Shown in pieces: positions 48,324-56,854 of a stretch of 64,000 bases of DNA (the first letter of the stretch is position 1; the number at the start of each line of letters is the position of its first letter). Origin of the DNA: Pseudomonadota bacterium (GTDB taxonomy: Bacteria; Pseudomonadota; Gammaproteobacteria; Burkholderiales; Rhodocyclaceae). Under the pieces are notes generated by a model. The model saw only the letters and a program-made list of their open reading frames with translations. It was not told the origin of the DNA and did not search any database. The stretch covers positions 1 through 64,000 of the forward strand of contig JAGTRU010000010.1 of assembly GCA_018261905.1 (NCBI GenBank). Reading direction: 5' to 3'. A program made the translations under genes and the position numbers.

Positions 48324-49220
48324 TCATTTCTTCATGGTCAGCCAGATGCCGGTGAAAATCAGGGCGATCCCGAGGTAGTGATACCAGGCGGGGATTTCGC
48401 CGAGAAAAATGGCCGAGAGGATGGTGCCGAAGACCGGCATCAGGTGGATGAACAGGCTGGCCTTGTTGGCGCCGATTTCGCCAACGCCGCGGTTGTAGAA
48501 AATGTAGCCGAGAAAGCTCGGAAAAATGCCGACGTAGGCGAGAGCGCCGAAGGCCGCCGGGTGCAGGTTGATCTGCCGGCCCTGGGCGATTTCCCAGGCG
48601 TAGGCCGGGGCCAGCACGGCCAGACCGACACTGGTCATCGCTGCCAGCATCAGCATCGGATGTACGCCGGCCGGCCGCCAGGCCAGACCGACGGTGTACA
48701 CGGCCCAGATGAGCACGGCGCCGAGCATCCAGACATCGCCGATGTTGAGATTGAGGTGAAAGAGGATATTGAAGTCGCCATGGGCGACGATGGTCAGCGC
48801 GCCGCCCAGCGAAATCAGCACGCCGATGCCTTCGAGCCGACGCAGGTGCTTGCCGAGAAAGGCCCAGGAAATGGCGATGGTGGCGACCGGGATGAAGGAG
48901 TTGAGGAGCACCGCATTGGTCGCCGAGGTGTATTGCAGCGAAACGTAGGCGAAGGTGTTATAGCCGCCGACGCCGAGGATGCCGAGGAGCAGGATGGTTT
49001 TCCAGCCTTTCTTGAGCAGCGGCCATTGCGCCTTGAAATGCGGCGCGGCGAGCGGCAGCACGAAGAGCAGGGCGATCGCCCAGCGCCAGAAAGCCAGCGC
49101 CAACGGCGGCACGTCGCCGCGGATGCCGCGCCCGACCACCATGTTGCCCGACCAGAAGAGGACGGTCAGGGTCAGCAGCAAGTAGGGGTTGGTGAAAAAA
49201 CCGTGGTGTTTTGTGTTCAT
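48324..49220 (-). CDS. EamA/DMT-family transporter
   Basis: A 298-residue inner-membrane protein with about ten helices in two EamA repeats (LLLTLTVLFWSGNMVVGRGIRGDVPPLALAFWRWAIALLFVLP is a typical first repeat; the second contains GEIPAWYHYLGIALIFTGIWLT). It differs clearly from the other EamA protein in the window. Probably a metabolite exporter; substrate unknown. The stop codon is 2 bp from repeat copy C. Confidence 0.88.
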   Translation of the reverse strand: MNTKHHGFFTNPYLLLTLTVLFWSGNMVVGRGIRGDVPPLALAFWRWAIALLFVLPLAAPHFKAQWPLLKKGWKTILLLGILGVGGYNTFAYVSLQYTSATNAVLLNSFIPVATIAISWAFLGKHLRRLEGIGVLISLGGALTIVAHGDFNILFHLNLNIGDVWMLGAVLIWAVYTVGLAWRPAGVHPMLMLAAMTSVGLAVLAPAYAWEIAQGRQINLHPAAFGALAYVGIFPSFLGYIFYNRGVGEIGANKASLFIHLMPVFGTILSAIFLGEIPAWYHYLGIALIFTGIWLTMKK

Positions 49221-49260
49221 TCGGGGATTATGCCTGAGCCGTGCGCTGCCTCTCAGACGG

Positions 49261-49266
49261 TATAAT
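49261..49266 (+). promoter_or_regulatory. Candidate -10 element of relA
   Basis: A consensus TATAAT lies only 7 bp before the relA ATG (49274). Transcription would begin at or within 1-2 nt of the start codon, implying a leaderless or nearly leaderless mRNA. I see no good TTGACA-like -35 at 16-18 bp. Confidence 0.5.
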
Positions 49267-49273
49267 CCGCGTT

Positions 49274-51496
49274 ATGGTTTCCGTCGTTCATTCTGTCGCC
49301 GCCCAGAGCGACTTCGATAAGTTCCTCGTCACCCTTTCTGCAGGGCTCTCCGCCAACGACGCGGAGCGCCTGAAGAAGGCCGTGGAATTTGCCTGGGAAA
49401 GTTACGGCGACAAGGTGCTGGGCAGCGGCGAGCGTATCTGGTCGCATGCTCTTGGCATGGCTGTGATCGTCGCCGGCCTCAAGCTCGATGTCGAATCGCG
49501 CATCGCCGCCATGCTGTTCGCCATCCCGTCCTACGACGAACATGGCGTGGCGCGCATCGAGGAGCATTTCGGCAAGCCGGCGGCGCACCTGGTCGGTGGC
49601 ATTTCCCGCCTCAACCGTTTGCGGCCGATTACCAAGGGCTTCGTGGCGACCAATATCGAAGCCGGCGAGATCAATCCGACCGAGATGAAGGCGCAGATCG
49701 AAGTGCTGCGCAAGATGCTGCTCGCCATGGTCGAGGATATCCGCGTCGTGCTGCTGCGCCTGGCCAGCCGGACGCAGACGCTGCGTTTCTACGCGGCCAA
49801 TCCGGACGACCTGCGCATCCAGGTGGCGCGCGAAACGCTGGAACTCTATTCGCCGCTCGCCAACCGGCTCGGGGTCTGGGAACTGAAGTGGGAACTCGAG
49901 GACTTGTCCTTCCGTTTCATTCACCCGGAGACCTACAAGAAAATCGCCAAGATGCTCGACGAGAAGCGCAGCGAGCGGGAGCAGTTCATCACCGATGCGG
50001 TGGCGAAGGTGCGCGAGGAACTGACGGCGGCGGGCGTCGACAAGGCCGAGATTTACGGCCGGCCTAAGCACATCTACAGCATCTGGAACAAGATGCGCAA
50101 AAAGGGCGTCGAGTTTTCCGAGGTCTATGACGTGCGCGCCCTGCGTATCATCGTCGACGACCTCAAGGATTGCTACACCGCGCTCGGTATCGTGCACAAC
50201 CTGTGGTCGCCGATTTCCAAGGAATTCGACGATTACATCTCGAATCCCAAGGGCAATTACTATCGCTCGTTGCACACCGCCGTGCATTGTCCGGACGGGC
50301 GCAGCCTGGAAGTCCAGATCCGCACCTGGGAAATGCACAAGCACGCCGAACTCGGCGTCGCCGCCCACTGGCGCTACAAGGAAGGCAGCAAGCGGACGAC
50401 CGAGGATGAGTACGACGAGAAAATCGCCTGGCTGCGCCAACTGCTGACCTGGAAGGACGAAGTCGCCGACAGCTCGGACTGGATCAAGCACTACAAGCAG
50501 GCGGCGCTCGACGAAACGCTTTACGTCATCACACCGCAGGGCAAGGTGGTCGATCTGCCGCAGGGCGCAACGCCGGTCGATTTCGCCTACCGCGTGCATA
50601 CCGATCTCGGTCATCGTTGCCGCGGCGCCAAGGTCAATGGCCAGCTCGTCACGCTCAATACGCCGCTCGAAACCGGGCAGCAGGTCGAGATCGTCACCGC
50701 CAAGGTCGGCGGCCCGTCGCGCGACTGGCTCAATCCGACGCTCAACTACATTCACACCAAGAGCGCCCGGGTCAAGGTGCGCGCCTGGTTCTCCAATCTG
50801 GCGCTGGAAGAAACCCTGGCCGAAGGCCGGGCCATCGTCGGCAAGGAATTGCAGCGGGCCGGCCAGACCGGCGCCAATATCGAGGAGCTTTCGCACAAGC
50901 TCGGTTTCTCGCGGGCCGACGACATGTATATTGCCGCCGCCCGCGGCGACATGAACCTGCGCCAGTTCCAGGCCGTGGCGCGCGGCGGCGACCTGCTCGC
51001 CGAAACCCTGCTGCCGGACGCGGTGCAAACCAAGCCGAGCAAGCCGGTCGAAGGCAATCAGGGGATCCTGATCGTCGGCGTCGATAAATTGCTGACCCAG
51101 CTCGCCCGCTGCTGCAAGCCGGCTCCGCCCGACCCGATCCAGGGTTTCGTGACGCGCGGCAAGGGCATCTCCATCCACCGCATGGATTGCTCCAATTTCG
51201 CCAACCTCGCCGCCATGCACCCCGAGCGCGTCATCGAGACCGACTGGGGCATTCAGACGACCGGCGTCTTCGCCGCCGACATCGTGGTCGACGCGCACGA
51301 CCGGCAAGGCCTGCTGCGCGACATCTCCGAAATCTTCACCCGCGAAAAACTCAACGTCGTCGGCGTCAATACCCAGTCCAAACAGGGCAAGGCGCACATG
51401 AGCTTCACCGTCGAAATCACCAACCTGCAGCAGATGCAGAAAACGCTGACCCTGATCCATGAAGTCGAAGGCGTCGTCGGCGTGCGTCGCGCCTAA
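49274..51496 (+). CDS. relA: (p)ppGpp synthetase RelA (GTP pyrophosphokinase)
   Basis: A 740-residue RelA/SpoT-family protein. The HD hydrolase region is degenerate: where SpoT has LLHDVxEDT this protein reads MLFAIPSYDEHG, so ppGpp hydrolysis is unlikely. The synthetase domain is intact (GRPKHIYSIWNKM, EVYDVRALRIIV) and carries the EFDD-type signature (SKEFDDYISNPKGNYYRSLHT) of monofunctional RelA. TGS (LDETLYVITPQGKVVDLPQGATPVDFAY), helical, and C-terminal zinc-finger (LARCCKPAPPD) and ACT domains follow. Start ATG 49274; a GTG at 49241 is in frame but lies upstream of the likely transcription start. Confidence 0.94.
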   Translation: MVSVVHSVAAQSDFDKFLVTLSAGLSANDAERLKKAVEFAWESYGDKVLGSGERIWSHALGMAVIVAGLKLDVESRIAAMLFAIPSYDEHGVARIEEHFGKPAAHLVGGISRLNRLRPITKGFVATNIEAGEINPTEMKAQIEVLRKMLLAMVEDIRVVLLRLASRTQTLRFYAANPDDLRIQVARETLELYSPLANRLGVWELKWELEDLSFRFIHPETYKKIAKMLDEKRSEREQFITDAVAKVREELTAAGVDKAEIYGRPKHIYSIWNKMRKKGVEFSEVYDVRALRIIVDDLKDCYTALGIVHNLWSPISKEFDDYISNPKGNYYRSLHTAVHCPDGRSLEVQIRTWEMHKHAELGVAAHWRYKEGSKRTTEDEYDEKIAWLRQLLTWKDEVADSSDWIKHYKQAALDETLYVITPQGKVVDLPQGATPVDFAYRVHTDLGHRCRGAKVNGQLVTLNTPLETGQQVEIVTAKVGGPSRDWLNPTLNYIHTKSARVKVRAWFSNLALEETLAEGRAIVGKELQRAGQTGANIEELSHKLGFSRADDMYIAAARGDMNLRQFQAVARGGDLLAETLLPDAVQTKPSKPVEGNQGILIVGVDKLLTQLARCCKPAPPDPIQGFVTRGKGISIHRMDCSNFANLAAMHPERVIETDWGIQTTGVFAADIVVDAHDRQGLLRDISEIFTREKLNVVGVNTQSKQGKAHMSFTVEITNLQQMQKTLTLIHEVEGVVGVRRA

Positions 51497-51511
51497 GGGC
51501 GAGGAGGAAGC

Positions 51512-51688
51512 ATGAAGGGAAACTTCGCAGCCATCGTTCTGGTAGTGTTCGGCATCGTCGCCCTGGCCGTCAATCTCGGCTATCTCAGCTTCGACCTCGT
51601 CGTGCTGCTGCGCACCTGCTGGCCGGCGGCGTTGATTGCACTGGGCGTCGCCCTGTATTTCACGCCGGGCGACACGCCGGGGAAGTGA
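51512..51688 (+). CDS. Small membrane protein, LiaF/DUF5668-like transmembrane domain
   Basis: A 58-residue protein with a strong ribosome site (GAGGAGGAAGC then ATG), 15 bp behind relA. Two hydrophobic helices (about 5-23 and 26-50) joined by LGYLSFDLV, then RTCWPAALIALGVALY, a pattern seen in LiaI/LiaF-type N-terminal domains. Function unknown. Cotranscription with relA is likely from spacing. Confidence 0.72.
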   Translation: MKGNFAAIVLVVFGIVALAVNLGYLSFDLVVLLRTCWPAALIALGVALYFTPGDTPGK

Positions 51689-51709
51689 TAGTCGGAAGCC
51701 TGAGCCCCC

Positions 51710-51776
51710 GGCCGAGCGGCTTCAGCCGCGAATGTTCTCTGCACCTGCAGTCTTTTCGCGGCTAAAGCCGCTCCGG
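51710..51776. repeat. REP-like doublet (two palindromes in inverted orientation)
   Basis: The left element GAGCGGCTTCAGCCGCGA (51714-51731) and the right element TCGCGGCTAAAGCCGCTC (51756-51773) are inverted copies with one mismatch, and each is itself a small palindrome (GCGGCT/AGCCGC). The GC-rich skirts CCGG flank both. This matches the layout of a REP doublet or BIME. The rest of 51689-51908 holds nothing recognisable. Confidence 0.78.
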
Positions 51777-51908
51777 GTGGGGAGGATTGAAAGTTTCGGA
51801 AATCGTCGTCAGCCTCGGGGCTTGTGCCGGAAACGGCGCCTTTGCCGGATGTTTTCGTGCCGTAGCGGCTGACAAAAGGCGGTCATGCCACCTTTTGTCG
51901 GCTCCGGT

Positions 51909-53990
51909 TTAGTTGCCGCCCAGCATCAGCATCAGTTCGTCCTGGGCGTTATGCGGTTTGGCGCGGGGCGAACGGCGGCGCTGGTAGACGCCTTCGCTGT
52001 TCATGTCCCAGCCCTGCTGGTTGTCGGCCAGATAGAACTTGAGCCCTTCGGTGATGACTCGCTTTTTCAGTTTCGGATCGAGGATGGGAAAGGCAAGCTC
52101 AATGCGTTTGAAGAAATTGCGGTCCATCCAGTCGGCGCTGGAGAGATAGACGACTTCCTTGCCGGCGGCGTAGAAGTAGAAGACGCGGTGATGTTCGAGG
52201 AAACGGCCGATGATCGAGCGGACCCGGATGTTTTCCGAAAGGCCGGTCACGCCTGGGCGTAGTGCGCAGACGCCACGCACGATGAGGTCGACGGTGACGC
52301 CGGCCTGCGAGGCTTCGTAAAGGGTATTGATGACTTCCGGTTCGAGCAGCGAATTCATCTTGGCGACGATGTGCGCCTTGCCGCCGCTGCGGGCGATTTC
52401 CGTTTCCGCCTTGATCCCGGCCACGACATTCTGTTGCAGCGTGAACGGCGCCTGCCACAGGTGTTTCAGGGTGCGCGCCTTGCCCAGGCCGGTCAGTTGC
52501 TTGAACACTTCGCTGACGTCGAAGGTGATTTCTTCGTTGGCCGTCATCAGGCCGAAGTCGGAATAGAGGCGGGCGGTGCGCGGGTGGTAGTTGCCGGTGC
52601 CGAGGTGGGCATAGCGCTTCAGGCCGCCTTCTTCGCGGCGGACGATGAGTAGTGCCTTGGCGTGCGTCTTGTAGCCGACCACGCCATATACCACATGGGC
52701 GCCGACTTCTTCCAGCTTGGTGGCCCAGCTAATGTTGGCTTCCTCGTCGAAACGGGCCATCAGTTCGACGACGACGGTGACCTCCTTGCCGTTCTGGGCG
52801 GCGCGGATCAGCGACTGCATCAGCACCGAGTCGGTGCCGGTGCGGTACACGGTCATCTTGATGGCCACCACCTGCGGGTCGATGGCCGCCTGGTTGAGGA
52901 ATTCGATGACCGGCGCGAAGGACTGGTAGGGATGATGGAGCAGGATGTCGTTGCGTCGGATGCTGTCGAAAATATTGACGCCCTTGCCGACCGCCTTGGG
53001 AATGCCGGGGGCGAAGGAGGTGAATTTCAGGGGCGGGCGGTCGACCCAGTCCGGCACCTGCATCAGGCGCACCAGGTTGACCGGGCCATGGACGCGGTAG
53101 AGGTCGGCGTCCTTCAGGCCAAACTGGGCGAGCAGGAATTCGGTCATGGCCGGCGAACAATTGTCGGCCACTTCGAGGCGCACGGCGTCGCCGAAATGGC
53201 GGTGCGACAGTTCGCCCTGCAACTTGGTACGCAGGTTGGTGACCTCTTCCTCGTCGACGAAGAGGTCGGAGTTGCGCGTCGCGCGGAACTGGTAGCAGCC
53301 GAGCACGGTCATGCCGGTGAACAGTTCGCCGACGAATTCGTGCAGGATGGAGGAGAGGAAGACGAAACCGTATTCGCAGCCGGCCAGTTCTTCCGGCAAC
53401 TGGATGACGCGCGGCAGGACGCGTGGCGCCTGGACGATGGCGGCGTTCGAACTGCGCCCGAAGGCATCCTTGCCTTCCAGTTCGACGGCGAAATTGAGAC
53501 TCTTGTTGAGCACCTTCGGGAAGGGGTGCGAGGGGTCGAGCCCGATCGGCGTCAGCACCGGCACCATTTCGCGGATGAAATAATTGCGGATCCATTCGCG
53601 CTGCCCCTCGTTCCAGGTCGAGCGGCGCAGGAAGCGGATGCCCTGTTCGGCCAGGGCCGGCAGGATGACTTCGTTGAAATGCAGGTACTGCTCGGTGACG
53701 ATCGCCCGCGCTTCGGCGGCGACCAGCCGGAAGGCTTCCTGCGCCGTCTTGCCGTCGGTGGTGACGACGCGGGCGTTGGCGCGGACCTGCTCCTTGAGTC
53801 CGGCCATGCGGATTTCGAAAAACTCGTCCATGTTGCTGGAAACGATGCACAGGAAGCGCAGGCGTTCGAGCAGCGGCACGCGTTCATCTTGGGCCTGGGC
53901 CAGCACGCGGCGGTTGAAGGCGAGCAGGCCGAGCTCACGGTTGAGATAGTTCTCGGTCGGGAAGCGAAGTTTGGGTAGGGGATGATTCAT
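51909..53990 (-). CDS. ppk1: Polyphosphate kinase 1
   Basis: A 693-residue PPK1 that reversibly makes polyphosphate from ATP. N-terminal domain FPTENYLNRELGLLAFNRRVLAQA and the SSNMDEFFEIRMAG region; phospholipase-D-like catalytic domains with YKTHAKALLIVRRE (catalytic His in THAK) and HLGTGNYHPRTARLYSDFGL; C-terminal LLEPEVINTLYEASQAGV and YLSSADWMDRNF. ATG 53990 is preferred over 54002 because GGAG is six nt before it. Polyphosphate storage fits a Dechloromonas/Rhodocyclus-like lifestyle. Confidence 0.97.
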   Translation of the reverse strand: MNHPLPKLRFPTENYLNRELGLLAFNRRVLAQAQDERVPLLERLRFLCIVSSNMDEFFEIRMAGLKEQVRANARVVTTDGKTAQEAFRLVAAEARAIVTEQYLHFNEVILPALAEQGIRFLRRSTWNEGQREWIRNYFIREMVPVLTPIGLDPSHPFPKVLNKSLNFAVELEGKDAFGRSSNAAIVQAPRVLPRVIQLPEELAGCEYGFVFLSSILHEFVGELFTGMTVLGCYQFRATRNSDLFVDEEEVTNLRTKLQGELSHRHFGDAVRLEVADNCSPAMTEFLLAQFGLKDADLYRVHGPVNLVRLMQVPDWVDRPPLKFTSFAPGIPKAVGKGVNIFDSIRRNDILLHHPYQSFAPVIEFLNQAAIDPQVVAIKMTVYRTGTDSVLMQSLIRAAQNGKEVTVVVELMARFDEEANISWATKLEEVGAHVVYGVVGYKTHAKALLIVRREEGGLKRYAHLGTGNYHPRTARLYSDFGLMTANEEITFDVSEVFKQLTGLGKARTLKHLWQAPFTLQQNVVAGIKAETEIARSGGKAHIVAKMNSLLEPEVINTLYEASQAGVTVDLIVRGVCALRPGVTGLSENIRVRSIIGRFLEHHRVFYFYAAGKEVVYLSSADWMDRNFFKRIELAFPILDPKLKKRVITEGLKFYLADNQQGWDMNSEGVYQRRRSPRAKPHNAQDELMLMLGGN

Positions 53991-54013
53991 CGCGCGCTCC
54001 ATGTTTTTTCTGA

Positions 54014-54056
54014 AGTATATTCTCCAAGCCCATCATTTTGTTGCACTAATGTTGCA
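54014..54056 (-). promoter_or_regulatory. ppk1 promoter with Pho-box-like direct repeat
   Basis: On the plus strand TGTTGCA occurs at 54039-54045 and again at 54050-54056, an 11-bp period with a 4-bp AT-rich gap, the geometry of a PhoB box. A TATACT -10 candidate (minus strand, 54019-54014) lies about 20 bp downstream with no -35, as in PhoB-activated promoters. The base sequence is not the enterobacterial consensus, so this is a suggestion only. Confidence 0.35.
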
Positions 54057-54114
54057 AGCAAATGACCAAAGACGGGTTTGGTGGAGTGTCGAGGGATTCC
54101 CCCCGCCAACTGGC

Positions 54115-54810
54115 CTAAGGCTGCACCACCCCTTCTTCGATGAGGACCTTGTAGCTATACCCCGCTCCGAAATCCTTGTTGGTCCGCACAATGCCCTTGA
54201 AGGTCAACACCTCGCCGATCTTGGCCTGATGGCTGGTAGTGAGCAGAATGTCGTGGCTCCTGTCGGCGGCCGATCCGCTGCCATCCTGCAGATGTAGCCA
54301 GTTTTTCCCCATGATGTCCGGGGTGTATTTGACGACCTGGCCACGGACCAGCACCGGCTTTTCTTTCAGGGTGTCGGCCCGGGTGATGATTTCAGCGATG
54401 GTCCGGGCATTGGCGCCGGTCGCTTTGTCGACCTTGATGGGGCGACTTGCGAGGGCCGGGGCCTCTGCACCGTGCGGCGGCGCCGCCGATTTGTCGGGCC
54501 AGTCCTGGGCCTGGGCGGCACTGCCGCCGAGGCTGCCGAACAGGATGGTGGGGAAGGTCTTCTTCAGCGACTTGCTCTCGAAATTGCTCATGACGGTGAT
54601 GTTTTCTATCGTTACTTCGGCATCCTTCTTGACCGCGGCCTTGCTCACCGCCGCCCAGGTTTCTCCGTCCTTGGTCTGCAGGCGGAGGTAGGTATAACTT
54701 TCGACATCCTTGACTTCGAGGACTTTGCCCTTGACGACCGAGGCCGGGGGCTGGGCGGCGGCTACCAGGCTGGCGGCCAGGAGCAGGGCGATGGCGAACA
54801 GGGTTTTCAT
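54115..54810 (-). CDS. Exported OB-fold protein, NrfJ-like
   Basis: A 231-residue secreted protein with signal peptide MKTLFAIALLLAASLVAAAQ. The N-terminal part (GKVLEVKDVESYTYLRLQTKDGETWAAVSKAAVKK) resembles the small NrfJ family. The C-terminal half (LVRGQVVKYTPDIMGKNWLHLQDGSG...ILLTTSHQAKIGEVLTFKGIV) is an OB-fold nucleic-acid/ligand-binding-like domain. Function unknown. NrfJ accompanies cytochrome nitrite reductases, but no nrfA is in this window. Start ATG 54810; ribosome site weak. Confidence 0.75.
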   Translation of the reverse strand: MKTLFAIALLLAASLVAAAQPPASVVKGKVLEVKDVESYTYLRLQTKDGETWAAVSKAAVKKDAEVTIENITVMSNFESKSLKKTFPTILFGSLGGSAAQAQDWPDKSAAPPHGAEAPALASRPIKVDKATGANARTIAEIITRADTLKEKPVLVRGQVVKYTPDIMGKNWLHLQDGSGSAADRSHDILLTTSHQAKIGEVLTFKGIVRTNKDFGAGYSYKVLIEEGVVQP

Positions 54811-54968
54811 GATTTTGATCTCTCTCTGGCTCGGGGGTTGCAGCATAACCATGGATCGGGCGCTTGAACACTGCCCTGACCAGGCAAAGCCCGGCTCGCC
54901 GTCGAGGCCGGCGGTGAACGGGAAAGGACCGCCACCCGAAGTCGGGCGGTGGTCCTGATCCGGGGCGC

Positions 54969-55060
54969 TTACAGGTTCTTGTGGCTAGCGTCGCACAGGC
55001 TTCCGCGTTGGCTGTTCTTGCAAGCGCAGAAATAGACGGTGCCGCTTTCGGCACCCCCGG
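54969..55060 (-). pseudogene. CDGSH iron-sulfur protein gene, 3' fragment
   Basis: Read on the minus strand, the frame ending at TAA 54971-54969 encodes ...SGTVYFCACKNSQRGSLCDASHKNL, which carries the [2Fe-2S] ligand pattern C-x-C-x2-S...C-D-x-S-H of the second half of bacterial CDGSH proteins. No start codon or first CDGSH motif exists upstream: the frame runs straight into repeat copy D. It seems to be a gene whose 5' part was lost when the repeat arrived. Confidence 0.72.
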
Positions 55061-55142
55061 TAGGGGGGCCGAAGAATTCCGGCAAGCCCTTGCTTTTCCT
55101 CTGTGTCTCGGCGTCTCTGCGGTTCGATTGCGTTTTCTGGAT
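55045..55142 (+). repeat. Dispersed terminal-inverted repeat, copy D (right half only)
   Basis: About 98 bp matching the right half of the family: GAAGAATTCCGGCAAGCCCTTGC..., then CTCTGTGTCTCGGCGTCTCTGCGGTTC and GCGTTTTCTGG. The left arm is absent; its place is taken by the CDGSH gene fragment. The right end abuts the YceI stop codon (55143). Confidence 0.8.
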
Positions 55143-55721
55143 TTATTGCTGCAGGGCTTCCATGGCGATGTCGATGGTCACGTCATCGCCGACATAAGGG
55201 GCGTTCTTGCCGGCATTGAAGTCGGAGCGCTTGACGGTGACCGTCGCATTGGCGCCGATCGCGTCCTTCTTGTACATCGGATGCGGCATGGCCTGGAAGG
55301 AGGTGACGGTCAGGGTGACCGGCTTGGTAACGCCCTTCAGGGTCAGGTTGCCTTCGATCTTGCTCGGCTTGTCGCCATCGAAGACGACCTTGGTCGACTT
55401 GAAGGTGGCGGTCGGGTACTTGGCGGTGTCGAGGTAGTCCTCGCCCTGGATGTGTTCGTTGAACAGGGTCGAGCCGGTATTGACCGACTTGGCATCGATC
55501 ACCACGTCGACCGAACCGGTCTTGGCGACCTTGTCGAAGACGATCTTGCCGGTCGTCTTGTCGAAGCGGCTGAGTTGCACCGAATAGCCGAGGTGGTTGT
55601 AGGAGAAGCGCGGGAAGGTATGGTTGGCGTCGAGGACGTAGGTGGCCGGGGCGGCCAGCGCCGGGGCGGCGGCAGCGGCGGCGAGGACGAGGGCGGCGGT
55701 GAGCTTGCTGAGTTTTTGCAT
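55143..55721 (-). CDS. YceI family periplasmic lipid-binding-like protein
   Basis: A 192-residue exported lipocalin-like protein with signal peptide (MQKLSKLTAALVLAAAAAAPALA-A) and the YceI core TYVLDANHTFPRFSYNHLGYSVQLSRFDKTTGKI...VDVVIDAKSVNTG...LNTLKGVTKPVTLTVT-type strands. YceI proteins bind isoprenoid or quinone-like lipids. AGGAG precedes the ATG. It is last in an operon with a second YceI and a cytochrome b561, a common association. Confidence 0.93.
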   Translation of the reverse strand: MQKLSKLTAALVLAAAAAAPALAAPATYVLDANHTFPRFSYNHLGYSVQLSRFDKTTGKIVFDKVAKTGSVDVVIDAKSVNTGSTLFNEHIQGEDYLDTAKYPTATFKSTKVVFDGDKPSKIEGNLTLKGVTKPVTLTVTSFQAMPHPMYKKDAIGANATVTVKRSDFNAGKNAPYVGDDVTIDIAMEALQQ

Positions 55722-55748
55722 GGTGATTCTCCTGTTGCGGTTGGGGGG

Positions 55749-56309
55749 TTATTTGCCGGCGTTGGCGAGGATGTGGAACTTGATCTGGATTTCGTTGGCG
55801 ACGGTGTCGAAAGCCGCCCAGGCGCCTTCGCCGATCGCGAAGTCGGCGCGCTTGATGGCGAAACTGCCGGCGAAGACGCCCTGGTTGCCCTGGGCGGTGA
55901 AGCTGACCGGGGCGACGACATCCTGCGTGCGGCCCTTGATGGTCAGCTTGCCGGCCACTTCGTAGCGGTTGCCGCCGAGCGCCTTGACGCTGCTCGAGGC
56001 GAAATGGGCGGTCGGGAAAGCCTTGGTGTTGAACCACTGCTTGCCGGCCACTTCGTCGTCGGCTTCGCTGGAACCGGTATCGATACTGGCTAGTTGAACG
56101 TCGAGCGTGGCCTTGGCGGCGGTCGGCTTGGCCGGGTCGAAATTCAACTGCGCGGCAAACTTGCTGAATTTGCCGTCCATGCTGACGCCCATCTGTTTGT
56201 AGGCGAAGTTGATGGCGCTCTTGTCAGCCTGGATCTGGCTGTATTCGACGGCCTGGGCGGCGAGCGGCAGTGCCGCGGCGAGGCTGAGGGCGAGGGTAAA
56301 ACGTTGCAT
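55749..56309 (-). CDS. YceI family protein (second paralogue)
   Basis: A 186-residue exported YceI protein (signal peptide MQRFTLALSLAAALPLAAQA-V; core QIQADKSAINFAYKQMGVSMDGKFSKFAAQLNFDP, GKLTIKGRTQDVVAPVSF, FAIKRADFAIGEGAW). It is quite divergent from its neighbour, so the duplication is old. Start ATG 56309 lies 3 bp from the b561 stop. The longer open frame upstream is a shadow. Confidence 0.92.
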   Translation of the reverse strand: MQRFTLALSLAAALPLAAQAVEYSQIQADKSAINFAYKQMGVSMDGKFSKFAAQLNFDPAKPTAAKATLDVQLASIDTGSSEADDEVAGKQWFNTKAFPTAHFASSSVKALGGNRYEVAGKLTIKGRTQDVVAPVSFTAQGNQGVFAGSFAIKRADFAIGEGAWAAFDTVANEIQIKFHILANAGK

Positions 56310-56311
56310 GG

Positions 56312-56854
56312 TCAGTTCTCCGTGGCGGGGGCGGGCAACATGCGGGCGAGGATGTCGTCCTTGTCGATGAAGTGATGTTTGAGGGCGGCGCCGACATGGC
56401 CGGCAATGACCGCGATGAAAAGCAGGTTGAGGCTTTGGTGGACGGTCAGCAGCAGGTTGCCCAGTTCCTTGTCCTTGGCCAGCAGGTCGGGGATGGGCAG
56501 GATGCCGAACCACACCGTCTGGAAGCCCTTGGCCGAACTCATCAGCCAGCCGGACAGCGGAATGACGATCATCAGCCCGTAGAGCGCCAGATGGCCGGCA
56601 TGAGCGGCGAGTTGCAGCAGTTTCGGCATGCTCTCGGGCAAGGCCGGCGGGCGGTGCGTGACGCGCCACAACAGACGCAGCCAGACCAGCAGGAAGGCGC
56701 TGACGCCGGCCCATTTGTGCCAGGAGTAGAGTTTCAGCTTCTCCGGCGAGAGGGGCAGGCCGCTCATGTAGAAGCCGAGGCCGAGCAGGCCGAAGAACAG
56801 GATGGCCATCAGCCAGTGCAGGCTTTTGGCGGTAGCGGTGTAGTGCGTACTCAC
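56312..56854 (-). CDS. Cytochrome b561 family membrane protein
   Basis: A 180-residue four-helix inner-membrane diheme b-type cytochrome. Ligand histidine candidates are in SLHWLMA (helix 1), YSWHKW (helix 2), AAHAGHLALYG (helix 3) and TVHQSLNLLF/AGHVGAALKHH (helix 4). The start is GTG 56854 with AAGGAG seven nt upstream, overlapping the dioxygenase stop (GTGA). Such proteins oxidise ubiquinol or reduce superoxide, often beside YceI, which may carry the quinone-like lipid. Confidence 0.92.
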   Translation of the reverse strand: MSTHYTATAKSLHWLMAILFFGLLGLGFYMSGLPLSPEKLKLYSWHKWAGVSAFLLVWLRLLWRVTHRPPALPESMPKLLQLAAHAGHLALYGLMIVIPLSGWLMSSAKGFQTVWFGILPIPDLLAKDKELGNLLLTVHQSLNLLFIAVIAGHVGAALKHHFIDKDDILARMLPAPATEN

